Translations under genes and position numbers: made by a program
Shown here: positions 36,603 through 45,456 of the stretch, piece by piece
How positions within the stretch are numbered: the stretch's first letter is position 1
Layout of the letters: the number at the start of each line of letters is the position of its first letter
Notes under the pieces: model-generated
Seen by the model: only the letters and a program-made list of their open reading frames with translations
The model's database searches: none
Told to the model about the DNA's origin: nothing
Source of the DNA: Aquilutibacter rugosus
GTDB taxonomy: Bacteria; Pseudomonadota; Gammaproteobacteria; Xanthomonadales; Xanthomonadaceae
Direction of reading: 5' to 3'
DNA length: 64,000 nt
Assembly (NCBI RefSeq): GCF_036541335.1
Contig: NZ_JAZHBO010000001.1
Location: 62,001-126,000 of the forward strand

Positions 36603-37196
36603 TTACCGAAGTGCGAACTGTAACGCTTTTCGGATGATGGTGGCGACATCGTCGCCTTCGGCCGCGGCGGACTTGGCCATTTTGGCGGCCTCGGCAGGCT
36701 TGTAACCCAGCTGTTGCAAGGCTGTCACGGCATCGGCCATGGGGTCGCCGGGGGTGCCCGGTGCGCGCAGAATGGCGTCATCTCCGCCCGTCAATTGCGC
36801 CGTACGGTCGCGCAATTCCAGCACCATACGCTCGGCCGTTTTTTTACCAATTCCGGGTACGCGGGTCAGCGCCGTGACATCGCCGTGGTGGATCAGGGCC
36901 GCAAATTCCGCCGCACTGACGGAGCTGAGCAGGGCCAGCGCGATCTTCGCGCCGATACCACTGACCTTTTGCACCTCACGGAACATGCGCCGTTCATCGT
37001 CACGCAGGAAGCCGTACAGATTCACGGCATCCTCTTTTTGCGCGTAATGCGTGAACAGTGCCACCTGCTGACCGAGTTCGGGCAGATCGTAGATGGTGCT
37101 CATCGGCGCTTCGAGTTCGTATCCGACGCCGTGCACATCAACAATCAGCCATGGCGGTTGCTTGAGCACCAACGTGCCCGTGAGTCGTCCAATCAT
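36603..37196 (-). CDS. ruvA: Holliday junction DNA helicase subunit RuvA
   Basis: Binds Holliday junctions and loads RuvB. The 197-residue product starts MIGRLTGTLVLKQPPWLIVD (OB fold). It has helix-hairpin-helix motifs (VSGIGAKIALALLSS, RVPGIGKKTAERMVLEL) and a C-terminal UBA-like domain (DAVTALQQLGYKPAEAAKMA). It overlaps ruvC by 4 nt. Confidence 0.97.
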   Translation of the reverse strand: MIGRLTGTLVLKQPPWLIVDVHGVGYELEAPMSTIYDLPELGQQVALFTHYAQKEDAVNLYGFLRDDERRMFREVQKVSGIGAKIALALLSSVSAAEFAALIHHGDVTALTRVPGIGKKTAERMVLELRDRTAQLTGGDDAILRAPGTPGDPMADAVTALQQLGYKPAEAAKMAKSAAAEGDDVATIIRKALQFALR

Positions 37197-37717
37197 TGTT
37201 TACCTCTCCGCCAGTCCCGTTGCTGCACACCGGTAACTAGCTGCGAATATTGCATGTGGGCATGAGTCAGTGCGATGGCCAGTGCGTCGGCCGCGTCGGG
37301 TTGCAGGGGGCTCGGTCCCAGGCCCAGCAGCAGACGCACCATATGCTGCACCTGATCTTTATCGGCCGAGCCTTTACCGACCAGTGCCTGTTTCACTAAA
37401 CGTGGTGCGTATTCGGCCATTGGCAGGCGTCGGCGCACCACCGTTGCCATCGCGGCACCGCGCGCATGCCCTAATTTAAGGGCCGAACTCACGGATTTGT
37501 TGAGAAACACCGTTTCGATGGCGACGCTTTCCGGCTGCCATTGTTCGATGACACGGTCGAGCTCATCGCACAGCTTGCCGAGCCGATCGGCAAACTCACC
37601 GGCACCGAGCAGATTGATGGTCTCGCAATGCACGAACCGCGACTGCCCATTGCGCTCCAGCTCGACGATGCCAATGCCGGTGCGTTGAGACCCCGGGTCA
37701 ATTCCTAGAATGCGCAT
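37193..37717 (-). CDS. ruvC: crossover junction endodeoxyribonuclease RuvC
   Basis: Resolves Holliday junctions. The 174-residue product has the RNase H-fold start MRILGIDPGSQRTGIG with catalytic Asp7, the second acid in SVAIETVFLNKS, and the C-terminal acids in PDAADALAIALTHA. First gene of the ruvC-ruvA-kup-ruvB run. Confidence 0.97.
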   Translation of the reverse strand: MRILGIDPGSQRTGIGIVELERNGQSRFVHCETINLLGAGEFADRLGKLCDELDRVIEQWQPESVAIETVFLNKSVSSALKLGHARGAAMATVVRRRLPMAEYAPRLVKQALVGKGSADKDQVQHMVRLLLGLGPSPLQPDAADALAIALTHAHMQYSQLVTGVQQRDWRRGKQ

Positions 37718-37768
37718 GCCGTGAGTGTAGCGCCTTGCAACCGGCGACGCCTGTGCGCCGCCGACGCA

Positions 37769-38512
37769 TTAGGCGTACGCGGCCTCGTCGATCTCGGCGT
37801 TGTGATACACATCCTGCACGTCATCGAGATCTTCGAGCCAGTCAATGAGCTTGACGACTTGCGTCGCCATGTCGCCGATGACGGCAATGTCGTTGTCGGC
37901 ACGCATGGTCAGTTCGGCGTTGTCAGGCGTAAAACCTGCCGCAATTAAGGCATCTTTGACGTCATTGAACTGCGAAGGCGCCGTTATCACTTCGATCGAA
38001 CGGTCCTCGTCATCCACCTGGATATCATCGGCACCGGCTTCGATGGCGGCCTCGGTCAGGGCCTCCTCGTCGGCGGCACCGGGAGCAAAACTCAGCACGC
38101 CAAGCTCGTTGAACATGTAGGCGACCGAACCATCGGTACCCAGGTTGCCACCGAACTTACTAAACGCGTGGCGCACATCGGCCACGGTCCGCACACGATT
38201 GTCGGTCAGGCAGTCCACGATCACGGCGACACCGCCGGGGGCGTAACCCTCGTAGCGGATCTCTTCGTACTGGACGCCATCTAACGCACCGGTGGCCTTT
38301 TTGATGGCCGTCTCGATGGAGTCCTTTTTCATGTTGTTGCCGAGGGCTTTATCAATCGCCGTGCGCAGACGCGGATTGTTGGCAACGTCACCGCCGCCGG
38401 TACGCGCTGCGACACTGATTTCACGAATCAGCTTGGTAAAGATCTTGCCGCGCTTGGCGTCCTGTGCGCCCTTACGGTGTTGAATATTCGCCCATTTACT
38501 GTGGCCGGCCAT
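37769..38512 (-). CDS. yebC: YebC/PmpR family protein
   Basis: A 247-residue YebC-family protein with the conserved N-terminus MAGHSKWANIQHRKGAQDAK and the motifs NARLRTAIDKA-like (NPRLRTAIDKALGNNMKKDS) and YEGYAPGGVAVIVDCLTDN. Members were described as transcription regulators and more recently as factors that help ribosomes through difficult proline stretches. It lies 51 nt upstream of ruvC, as usual. Confidence 0.95.
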   Translation of the reverse strand: MAGHSKWANIQHRKGAQDAKRGKIFTKLIREISVAARTGGGDVANNPRLRTAIDKALGNNMKKDSIETAIKKATGALDGVQYEEIRYEGYAPGGVAVIVDCLTDNRVRTVADVRHAFSKFGGNLGTDGSVAYMFNELGVLSFAPGAADEEALTEAAIEAGADDIQVDDEDRSIEVITAPSQFNDVKDALIAAGFTPDNAELTMRADNDIAVIGDMATQVVKLIDWLEDLDDVQDVYHNAEIDEAAYA

Positions 38513-38590
38513 ACACGAGATTCCTAGTTGCTATCGCACCATTTTACTCGCTCAGGGCAGGCCCGATTCAGCGCGATGGCCGGTGCCGGC

Positions 38591-39502
38591 TCAGTACTCG
38601 ACGCGCTCGCCTGCGTAGCCGATCAGCAGGTGGCGCAGCTGCAGGGCCGTCAATCCCGTCAGCCGTCGCTGTTCGCGATTGCGATTTGACGGATCCGTCG
38701 AAAAAGCGAAGGCCGTGGGCTGTGGCGCGGTCGCGGGATCGCCGAAGGCCGTTACGGCACGAAGCAGCTGCAGGCGGCGGGCTTCATCGAGCTGCTGCTG
38801 AAAGTGAGTGCCCTGCGCCTTTAGACGCCGCTTCATGGTCGCCACGCTAAATCCAAAATGGGCGGCGCAGAGGGGCAAATCCGCCGGCGGCGAGGTATCC
38901 AGCAAGGCGCGCAGACGACACAGAAAGGCGACGGCCGGCGGCGTTAGCAGATCCACATAGGCGTCGGCACGAATCAGGTTCGCCGGCGCGGAGAACGTCA
39001 GGTTCTCACCCAAGTGCGCATGGTACTGCTCCAAATAACGCGGCATTGCATGACGGAAATAGAACTGCAAGGCCGTACCCGCCGGCAACAAGGGACGCAA
39101 GCGCTCGCGCATCATCCCGGCGAAGGCCTCCGCCTGCCATGCGGGCAGATCACCGCCACGCTGCGAGCCGGTCAGTGCAATCCAGGTAGCGCCCGCCCCC
39201 TGCCACACCACCGGCGACCACAGCGGCGCATCGGCCATTTGTGCATGGCGCGCTCCAACCAGGAAGGCCATGTCCTCGCCGTGTTGAGCGTGCACGAGAT
39301 TGGTCAGCAGGCGCTCAAACTGCACAGGCGACATCTGCCGCTGCGGATCGACCCAATCGCCCGCAAACAAGCCGGTGCCTGCGAGCAAGCTAAGCGGATC
39401 GTGACCGCGCATTGCCGCCATCTGCAGGAACGCAGACGGCAACCCCGATGCCGGGATGCAGGGCGTCTCCGCAAAAACAGTGGGTGCCTGCGCGCCGGTC
39501 AC
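38591..39502 (-). CDS. AraC-like transcriptional regulator with degenerate second HTH
   Basis: A 303-residue protein of the OruR/ArgR-like AraC branch. The N-terminal sensor part runs to about residue 190 (LLAGTGLFAGDWVDPQRQMS, then RYLEQYHAHLGENLTFSAPA). The C-terminal first helix-turn-helix is recognizable (AAHFGFSVATMKRRLKAQGT). The second HTH, usually a GFSDQSAFSRAFKRWTG-like block, is replaced by AFAFSTDPSNRNREQRRLTG, where only the LTG-x-x-xxQxR end is recognizable. It overlaps the GGDEF gene by 4 nt and probably controls the neighbouring receptor/phytase genes; that target is inferred from position. Confidence 0.75.
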   Translation of the reverse strand: MTGAQAPTVFAETPCIPASGLPSAFLQMAAMRGHDPLSLLAGTGLFAGDWVDPQRQMSPVQFERLLTNLVHAQHGEDMAFLVGARHAQMADAPLWSPVVWQGAGATWIALTGSQRGGDLPAWQAEAFAGMMRERLRPLLPAGTALQFYFRHAMPRYLEQYHAHLGENLTFSAPANLIRADAYVDLLTPPAVAFLCRLRALLDTSPPADLPLCAAHFGFSVATMKRRLKAQGTHFQQQLDEARRLQLLRAVTAFGDPATAPQPTAFAFSTDPSNRNREQRRLTGLTALQLRHLLIGYAGERVEY

Positions 39503-40407
39503 GGCCGAATGGTGGCAGCCGAGCGACGATGCATGGCGGCGATCGCATTGACGATGCTGGCGCTATCGTTGCCTGCAGGCACCATATGCACCGCCGTCCG
39601 AACCTGCAGGGACAAGCGCTCGCCTGCAGCGGTGTAACCCGGCGTGGCCTCGATGGCCTCGCGTAGCTCCGCTGCCAGGGCTTCGCCCATTGCCTGATCT
39701 GTAGCGGGCAACAGCACCGAGAATCGGTCGCCGGCATCGCGGCAGACCAGATCCGTCGGTCGCAGATTGAGGGCCAGCAGCTGGCCGACTCGATTGAGGA
39801 CCCGGTCGCCTTCGTCGAAACCATGGCGCGCGTTGATGGCATGGAACCCCACCATGTCCACGGCGATGAGCGCACAGGGCGCACCGGCACGACGCTGCTG
39901 CGCCACGAGGTCCACTGCCTGCTCGCGGAAATACGCCGCACGGTGCATCGGCACCAGACCGTCCAACTGGAAGTGATCGCGGACACCCGACTCGCGCGTG
40001 CGCAGCAGATGATTCAGGGCCAACTGCTCGCGATGCCACAGGTAGATGCCCGCGGTAATCGTCAGCAGCCCGAGTAAGCTTGCAGAAGGCTCCAGCCAGT
40101 CTGTCCAGCCGGTAGTCGCTGGAAGCGTGACGAGCTCATCGAGCGCATCGGTCCACATACCGACAAACAGGGAGCCCAGGCCTACGCCGAGCAGCGTGGT
40201 GACGCGACCGCGCGGACGCGCCGCCAGAACCAGCAGATACCAGCACAGCACCAGTGCGGCGGAAGCGCCTTCGGCAAACAGATCATTGCGATGCAGGGCG
40301 GCGACGGGTTTTGGCGTACCGGTGAACCAGATCGCCGCGGTGATCGAGAGCGTGATGATCAGCAACAATACGAGGCTGCTGCGATGGGGTTTGAGATGCA
40401 TTGACAT
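39499..40407 (-). CDS. membrane protein with degenerate GGDEF domain
   Basis: A 302-residue protein with four to five membrane helices up to about residue 130 (SSLVLLLIITLSITAAIWFT, SLLGLLTITAGIYLW) and a C-terminal GGDEF-like domain (CALIAVDMVGFHAINARHGF, then DEGDRVLNRVGQLLA). The catalytic GGDEF motif reads AGDRF, lacking the second glycine's partner and the metal-binding Glu, so diguanylate cyclase activity is doubtful. It could bind GTP or c-di-GMP as a sensor. Start ATG 40407 has GGAGG 5 nt upstream. It forms an operon with the AraC-like gene, which starts inside its stop codon. Confidence 0.8.
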   Translation of the reverse strand: MSMHLKPHRSSLVLLLIITLSITAAIWFTGTPKPVAALHRNDLFAEGASAALVLCWYLLVLAARPRGRVTTLLGVGLGSLFVGMWTDALDELVTLPATTGWTDWLEPSASLLGLLTITAGIYLWHREQLALNHLLRTRESGVRDHFQLDGLVPMHRAAYFREQAVDLVAQQRRAGAPCALIAVDMVGFHAINARHGFDEGDRVLNRVGQLLALNLRPTDLVCRDAGDRFSVLLPATDQAMGEALAAELREAIEATPGYTAAGERLSLQVRTAVHMVPAGNDSASIVNAIAAMHRRSAATIRP

Positions 40408-40441
40408 GGAATCCTCCGGCTGCCATTTGAGCAAACGTGCA

Positions 40442-40457
40442 TGACACCTAGGTGTCA
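40442..40457. promoter_or_regulatory. perfect 16-bp palindrome, probable operator
   Basis: TGACACCT-AGGTGTCA is perfectly self-complementary. It lies in the 239-bp divergent region, 35 bp upstream of the GGDEF-protein start and 190 bp upstream of the receptor gene. The symmetry suits a dimeric repressor rather than an AraC protein, which usually binds direct repeats. No regulator can be assigned. Confidence 0.6.
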
Positions 40458-40646
40458 AAGGGACCGAGAAACGCGGAGCTTTACGCGGTATTGCAGAAAT
40501 TGCGATCAAGGTCGCAACGGTCAAATTGGCTCACGCAATGCGGCTCCAAGTCCGCAAAAGTCACGAAACCGCAATCCGAGAACTCGACGATGTCGCCTAT
40601 GCCTGTACCGGCAACCGCCTTTAATCTGTCCTATTCGGAGTCCCAC

Positions 40647-43145
40647 ATGCGTTTGCGTTCCCTGCCCCGCCGATCCTTGCTTGCCGCTGCCCTGAGTAGC
40701 TGCATGGCACCCGTCGCTCTTGCACAAACCGCTGCACCTGCAACGCCAAACGAAGGCGATGTAACCGCCGTCGGCTACGTGATGGTCACGGGCCAAGTGG
40801 GTCAGTTGAATCGCGCTCTTCGTAAGCAGGAGGATTCCGACCGCACCGAAAGCGTCGCCCATGCCAACGACATCGGCCAGCTGCCCGATGAAAACGCCGC
40901 CGAAGCACTGCAACGCTTGAGCGGCGTCTCGGTCGAGCGCGATCAGGGTGAAGGCCGCTTTGTGACCGTGCGCGGTATGGCACCCGACATGAACGCTGTC
41001 ACTATCAACGGTGCTACGCTGCCGGCACCCGAGAGCGGCCGTCGCGCCGTGGCGATGGACGTGCTGCCATCGGAGCTGATTGAGTCGCTGTCGGTGGTCA
41101 AGACGCTGACACCGGACATGGATGCGAACTCGTTGGGCGCCACGATCGAAGTGGAAACCCTGAGTGCCTTCGATCGTCGCAAGGCGCTGCGCACCGTATC
41201 GGTTGAGGCCAATCACAACGAACTTGTGGGCAAGACCAGCCCGAAAGTGTCGGGTGCCTTTACGCACCGTTTTGGTGGTCCCGCCGGCCAGGAACAGTTC
41301 GGTATTGCCGTGGCGGCTAGCTATCAGGACCGCAAGCTCGGCTCCGACAACGTCGAGAACGGCGGTGAGTGGGAATGGGACGACGGCGAACTCGAAGGCC
41401 TGAATGAATTCGAGCAACGCGATTACGTGATCACGCGCAAGCGTGCCGGTGTGGGCGTCAATCTGGATTTCCGTCCGAACGCCGGCGGCAAGTACTATGT
41501 GCGCACCGTGGCCACCAAGTTTGATGACCACGAAGATCGCGACTCCGCTAAGTACAAGTTCGACGATCCGATGATGCCCGGCGACACCGGCACCATTGAG
41601 GCCGAACGCGAACTCAAGAGCCGCGACCAGAATCAGAACCTGCGCAGCATCGTGCTGGGCGGCAGTCAGGAGCTGGGCGACTGGACCGTCAGCGGCCAGT
41701 TCGGCAGCAGCTACGCCGATGAAGAAACCACCGGTATCGCCGGCGGCGTGTTTGAAGGTGAAGACGACTACGACGGCTTTAGCTACACCGGCACCAAGGA
41801 ACTGATTCCGCAGCGCCCGGCAGAGGTTGATGACTACCGTAATTTTGAGCTGGACGAAATCGAGTGGGAACACTCGCACCATAAAGACCGCATGCATACC
41901 GGCCGCCTGGACTTTGCCAAGCATTTTGATCTGGAAGGCGGCTCCAATATCCTGAAATTCGGCGCTAAATCAACTCGCCGCCACAAGATCAGCGATGTAG
42001 ATGTGTGGGCCGTTGACGATCTGGGCAATCTGTCCACCAATCTGGCCGACTACATGACCACCAAGCCGATTGATTTCGGCATGGGCAGCTTCGGTCACCA
42101 CATGGATGCCGGCAAACTGGTCGGCATTACCCAAGATCTGATCAGCGACGACAACTTTGATGACGAAGGCTCGACCATTGACGACTACATCGTGGATGAA
42201 GACATTGATGCCCTGTACGTCATGGACAAGTACGAGCGCGGCAACCTGCGCGTGATCGGCGGCGTGCGTCACGAACGCACCAAGCTGGGCCTGGAAGGCA
42301 CCGGCATTGAAGACGGCGACTTTGTTCCCGTCTCGCTCCGCAAGTCGTATAGCCATACCCTGCCCAACCTGCAGGCCATCTATCGCCTAGCCGATCGCAC
42401 CTTGCTGCGCGGTGGCTTCACGCAATCGGTGGTGCGCCCGACCTTTAGCCACATCTCGCCGAGCTACGAGGACGACGGCGAAGAAGCCAAGTTCGGCAAC
42501 CCGGATCTCAAGCCGCTGCACGCCACCAATCTCGACTTCGGTATTGAACATTACGCGGGCGAAGTCGGCCTGCTGTCGGTACATGCCTTTTACAAGCGCA
42601 TCAAGGATTTCTCGTACCGCACCGAACTGGCCGGCACGACGGGACGTTGGGAAGACTACGACTCCGCTGAGACCTATCGCAACGGTGATCGCGCCACGCT
42701 GTCTGGTATTGAGCTGGGCTTCTCGCGTCAGTTCGCCGGCAACTTCCTGATCAATGCCAACTACACCTACACCCACTCCGAAGCGGACATCGAGCGCGAT
42801 GGTGTGACCGAGACCGTGCAGCTGCCGAATCAATCCGAGCAAGTCGGCAATCTGACCCTGGGCTGGGAAAACGACGCACTGAGCATTCGTCTGGCCGCCA
42901 ACTACAAGTCGGGCTATCTCTACGAGATGCACGCCACCGATGCCACTCGGGATCTGTTCAATGATGCACAGACCTTTGTGGACCTTAGCGTGAAATACCG
43001 TATCAGCCCGGCGCTGCAACTGGCATTCCAGGCGAGTAATCTGACAGATGTGCCCTACTACACCTACCAGTTCCGCAAGCAATACAACGCCCAGTTCGAA
43101 GAATATGGCCGCACCTACAAACTTGGCCTGACCTGGACGTTCTAA
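40647..43145 (+). CDS. TonB-dependent receptor, probable phytate or inositol-phosphate uptake
   Basis: An 832-residue outer-membrane receptor. A signal peptide (RRSLLAAALSSCMAPVALAQ) is followed by a plug domain (ALQRLSGVSVERDQGEGRFV, VRGMAPDMNAVTINGATLPA) and a beta-barrel ending in the typical aromatic YKLGLTWTF. The plug resembles the TonB-Xanth-Caul receptor class common in Xanthomonas and Caulobacter. Start ATG 40647 follows GGAG and gives the signal peptide. The stop overlaps the phytase start (TAATG), so receptor and enzyme are made together. The substrate is inferred from that pairing. Confidence 0.9.
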   Translation: MRLRSLPRRSLLAAALSSCMAPVALAQTAAPATPNEGDVTAVGYVMVTGQVGQLNRALRKQEDSDRTESVAHANDIGQLPDENAAEALQRLSGVSVERDQGEGRFVTVRGMAPDMNAVTINGATLPAPESGRRAVAMDVLPSELIESLSVVKTLTPDMDANSLGATIEVETLSAFDRRKALRTVSVEANHNELVGKTSPKVSGAFTHRFGGPAGQEQFGIAVAASYQDRKLGSDNVENGGEWEWDDGELEGLNEFEQRDYVITRKRAGVGVNLDFRPNAGGKYYVRTVATKFDDHEDRDSAKYKFDDPMMPGDTGTIEAERELKSRDQNQNLRSIVLGGSQELGDWTVSGQFGSSYADEETTGIAGGVFEGEDDYDGFSYTGTKELIPQRPAEVDDYRNFELDEIEWEHSHHKDRMHTGRLDFAKHFDLEGGSNILKFGAKSTRRHKISDVDVWAVDDLGNLSTNLADYMTTKPIDFGMGSFGHHMDAGKLVGITQDLISDDNFDDEGSTIDDYIVDEDIDALYVMDKYERGNLRVIGGVRHERTKLGLEGTGIEDGDFVPVSLRKSYSHTLPNLQAIYRLADRTLLRGGFTQSVVRPTFSHISPSYEDDGEEAKFGNPDLKPLHATNLDFGIEHYAGEVGLLSVHAFYKRIKDFSYRTELAGTTGRWEDYDSAETYRNGDRATLSGIELGFSRQFAGNFLINANYTYTHSEADIERDGVTETVQLPNQSEQVGNLTLGWENDALSIRLAANYKSGYLYEMHATDATRDLFNDAQTFVDLSVKYRISPALQLAFQASNLTDVPYYTYQFRKQYNAQFEEYGRTYKLGLTWTF

Positions 43146-44881
43146 TGCGCAACTCTGTAAAGCTCTCAAGCGCCCTGCTCGGCACGGTCAAACTCTCGGC
43201 GCTCTCACTGGCGCTGATCACTGCAGGTGTCGCCGCGGCGGCGGCACCTGTGACCGTGCGCTATGACAAGGCCGCACAACAACTGGTCGCTGCCCAAGAT
43301 GGCCGCGAGATCCGCATCCCCGCGACCGATACCCAACTCGAAGCCCATTGCCTCAACACCGACGCTGCCGGCAACCAGTCGGTCTTTCTGGTGGCCGAAG
43401 AAGGCCTCGGTGCCCAATGGTTTATCGCCGATGCAAAGGGACTGCTGACGCAACCTTTACTGGTTCGTCGCATGGCCCTGCCCCCGGCCGCCACACAATG
43501 TGCCGTGGATCAAGGCACTTTGTATGTGGACGAAGAGAACGTCGGCATCTGGGCCTATCCCGCTGACGCCGAGGCCGCGCTGGAACGTCGCCCGGTATTA
43601 CTGCAGCAGCCGTGGGGCACCCTAACTGCCTTGGGCGCGTTCACCGCGCTCAATGGCCAACTGCTGCTGCACGCACCCGAGACCGAGACGCTGCGCATCT
43701 TTGCACCCGCCGACAGCGGTCCGTACCGCGAAATCGGCGCCCTGCAGGTGCCCGAGCTCGAAGGCCTGGATGTCGAAGGCCTGACGGTTACCGGCACGCG
43801 CTCGGACGGCATGCGCCTGGTACAGGTCGATGCCGACGAAGGTCGCTTTGAAATCGCCATCCCGTGGACGCCTGCGCCCGCCGCCGACACCGCAGTCGAC
43901 GATGTGCCCGTGATTACGGTGACGCCATCGGTGCAGACCGAACCCGTCGCACGACTCGGCGACGCCGCCGATGACCCGGCGATCTGGGTGCATCCGACTC
44001 TGCCTTCGCACAGTCGCGTACTGGGTACCGATAAGCAAGGCGGTCTGCAGGTCTATGATCTCGAAGGCCGTCGCCTGCAGGATCTGCGTGTCGGTCGGCT
44101 CAACAACGTCGATGTGCGCGATGGCGTTACATGGCGCGGCCAACGTGTCGCCGTAGCGGCGGCCAGCAACCGCGATAACGAATCACTGCACCTGTTTACG
44201 ATCGACGCCAAGGGCGTCGTTACCGAAGCCGGCGAAGTGCGCACCAAACAGCGTGACATCTACGGCCTGTGCATGGGTCGCGGTGCGCGTGGCGAGGTGT
44301 ATGTCATTGCCAACCAGAAAGACGGTCAGTTCGTGCAGTACCAACTGCGTACTTCGGGCCGCACGCTGGACGCGGTACCCGTTCGCCGCTTTGCATTGAG
44401 CAGCCAGCCTGAAGGCTGCGCCGTCAACGATCGCACCGGTGATCTGTTTGTGGGCGAAGAGGCGACCGGCGTGTACCGTTTGCCGCTTGATCCCAAGTCC
44501 TCGGCGGCGCCGCAACCGGTTCTGAAAGTCGGACCGCATTTAAAGAAAGATGTCGAGGGCATGGCGATCTACCATGGCACCGACGGCGATCTGCTGGTGG
44601 TCTCCAGCCAGGGCAATGACCGCTATGTACTGCTCGATGCCAAGGCGCCGTATCGCGTCCGCGGCATCGTGCAAGTGGCTGCAGCCCCGCGCGAAGGCAT
44701 TGATGGCGCCTCGGAAACGGACGGTCTCGATGTGACCTCGGCCAATCTGGGCGGCGAATACGCGCAAGGCGTGCTGGTGGTACAAGATGGCCGCAAGCGC
44801 ATGCCCGAAACACCGCAGAACTTTAAGTACGTGCCCTGGTCACGGATTAGCGAAGCACTGAAGAACAACCTGGCAAAGTAA
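43145..44881 (+). CDS. exported beta-propeller phytase, dual domain
   Basis: A 578-residue protein with a signal peptide (ALSLALITAGVAAAAAP). An N-terminal, propeller-like but incomplete domain spans about 35-245, followed by a full phytase propeller at 255-575. The latter has the signature DDPAIWVHPTLPSHSRVLGT at 276-295, LYVYDL-type blade starts and QPEGCAVNDRTGDLFVGEEA. Beta-propeller phytases release phosphate from Ca-phytate; tandem forms with an incomplete first domain are known and cooperate in cleavage. It is translationally coupled to the upstream TonB-dependent receptor. Confidence 0.92.
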   Translation: MRNSVKLSSALLGTVKLSALSLALITAGVAAAAAPVTVRYDKAAQQLVAAQDGREIRIPATDTQLEAHCLNTDAAGNQSVFLVAEEGLGAQWFIADAKGLLTQPLLVRRMALPPAATQCAVDQGTLYVDEENVGIWAYPADAEAALERRPVLLQQPWGTLTALGAFTALNGQLLLHAPETETLRIFAPADSGPYREIGALQVPELEGLDVEGLTVTGTRSDGMRLVQVDADEGRFEIAIPWTPAPAADTAVDDVPVITVTPSVQTEPVARLGDAADDPAIWVHPTLPSHSRVLGTDKQGGLQVYDLEGRRLQDLRVGRLNNVDVRDGVTWRGQRVAVAAASNRDNESLHLFTIDAKGVVTEAGEVRTKQRDIYGLCMGRGARGEVYVIANQKDGQFVQYQLRTSGRTLDAVPVRRFALSSQPEGCAVNDRTGDLFVGEEATGVYRLPLDPKSSAAPQPVLKVGPHLKKDVEGMAIYHGTDGDLLVVSSQGNDRYVLLDAKAPYRVRGIVQVAAAPREGIDGASETDGLDVTSANLGGEYAQGVLVVQDGRKRMPETPQNFKYVPWSRISEALKNNLAK

Positions 44882-44888
44882 GTCGAAC

Positions 44889-45443
44889 CTACGGCGCTAC
44901 GCGTTTGAAGATATATTCCCGGTCGCGGGCTTCCCCGACCGGGAATATGTACTCACCGGCATGCTCAAAACCGTAGCGCGAATAAAAACGCTGAGCGCCG
45001 TCGTTATCCGAATACACACCCAGCCACAGCGTGCGCGGACCGTCTTTCAGCAGACGCGTCAGAATGAAATCCATAAACTGCGCACCGAGCCCCTGCCCCG
45101 TGCGCGTCGGATCGACATAAAAACGCTTGATCTCACCGTCCGCGGGAACGATGTCGGCATGCGGCAGCGAGGCCTTGCCGAGCAGTGCAAAGCCGAGATT
45201 GTCGTGAGTTACGGCATCGCACAGCAGCCACGTCTCCGAGTCGGCATCACGCAAAGTCCGCTCGACCGCATCGATACTATAGGCCAAATGCAGATACGTC
45301 TGCAGATCCTGCATGTTGTACAGGTGGCCAAACTTGGCCACAAACGTTTCGATGGCCAGGCGTGCGACCGCCTCGGCATCAACAGGCATCGCGCGACGCG
45401 CGTACAAAGCATCGGTCAGCCTTTGAACTTGCGGCGAGGTCAT
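44889..45443 (-). CDS. GNAT family N-acetyltransferase
   Basis: A 184-residue GNAT-fold protein: acetyl-CoA site around residues 100-125 (IKRFYVDPTRTGQGLGAQFM, the Q/RxxGxG/A loop), a core strand (RTLWLGVYSDNDGAQRFYSR) and the usual YGFEHAGEY end. The substrate cannot be told. It lies 13 nt after aspS in the same direction. Confidence 0.88.
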   Translation of the reverse strand: MTSPQVQRLTDALYARRAMPVDAEAVARLAIETFVAKFGHLYNMQDLQTYLHLAYSIDAVERTLRDADSETWLLCDAVTHDNLGFALLGKASLPHADIVPADGEIKRFYVDPTRTGQGLGAQFMDFILTRLLKDGPRTLWLGVYSDNDGAQRFYSRYGFEHAGEYIFPVGEARDREYIFKRVAP

Positions 45444-45456
45444 GGCGTGGCTCGCC

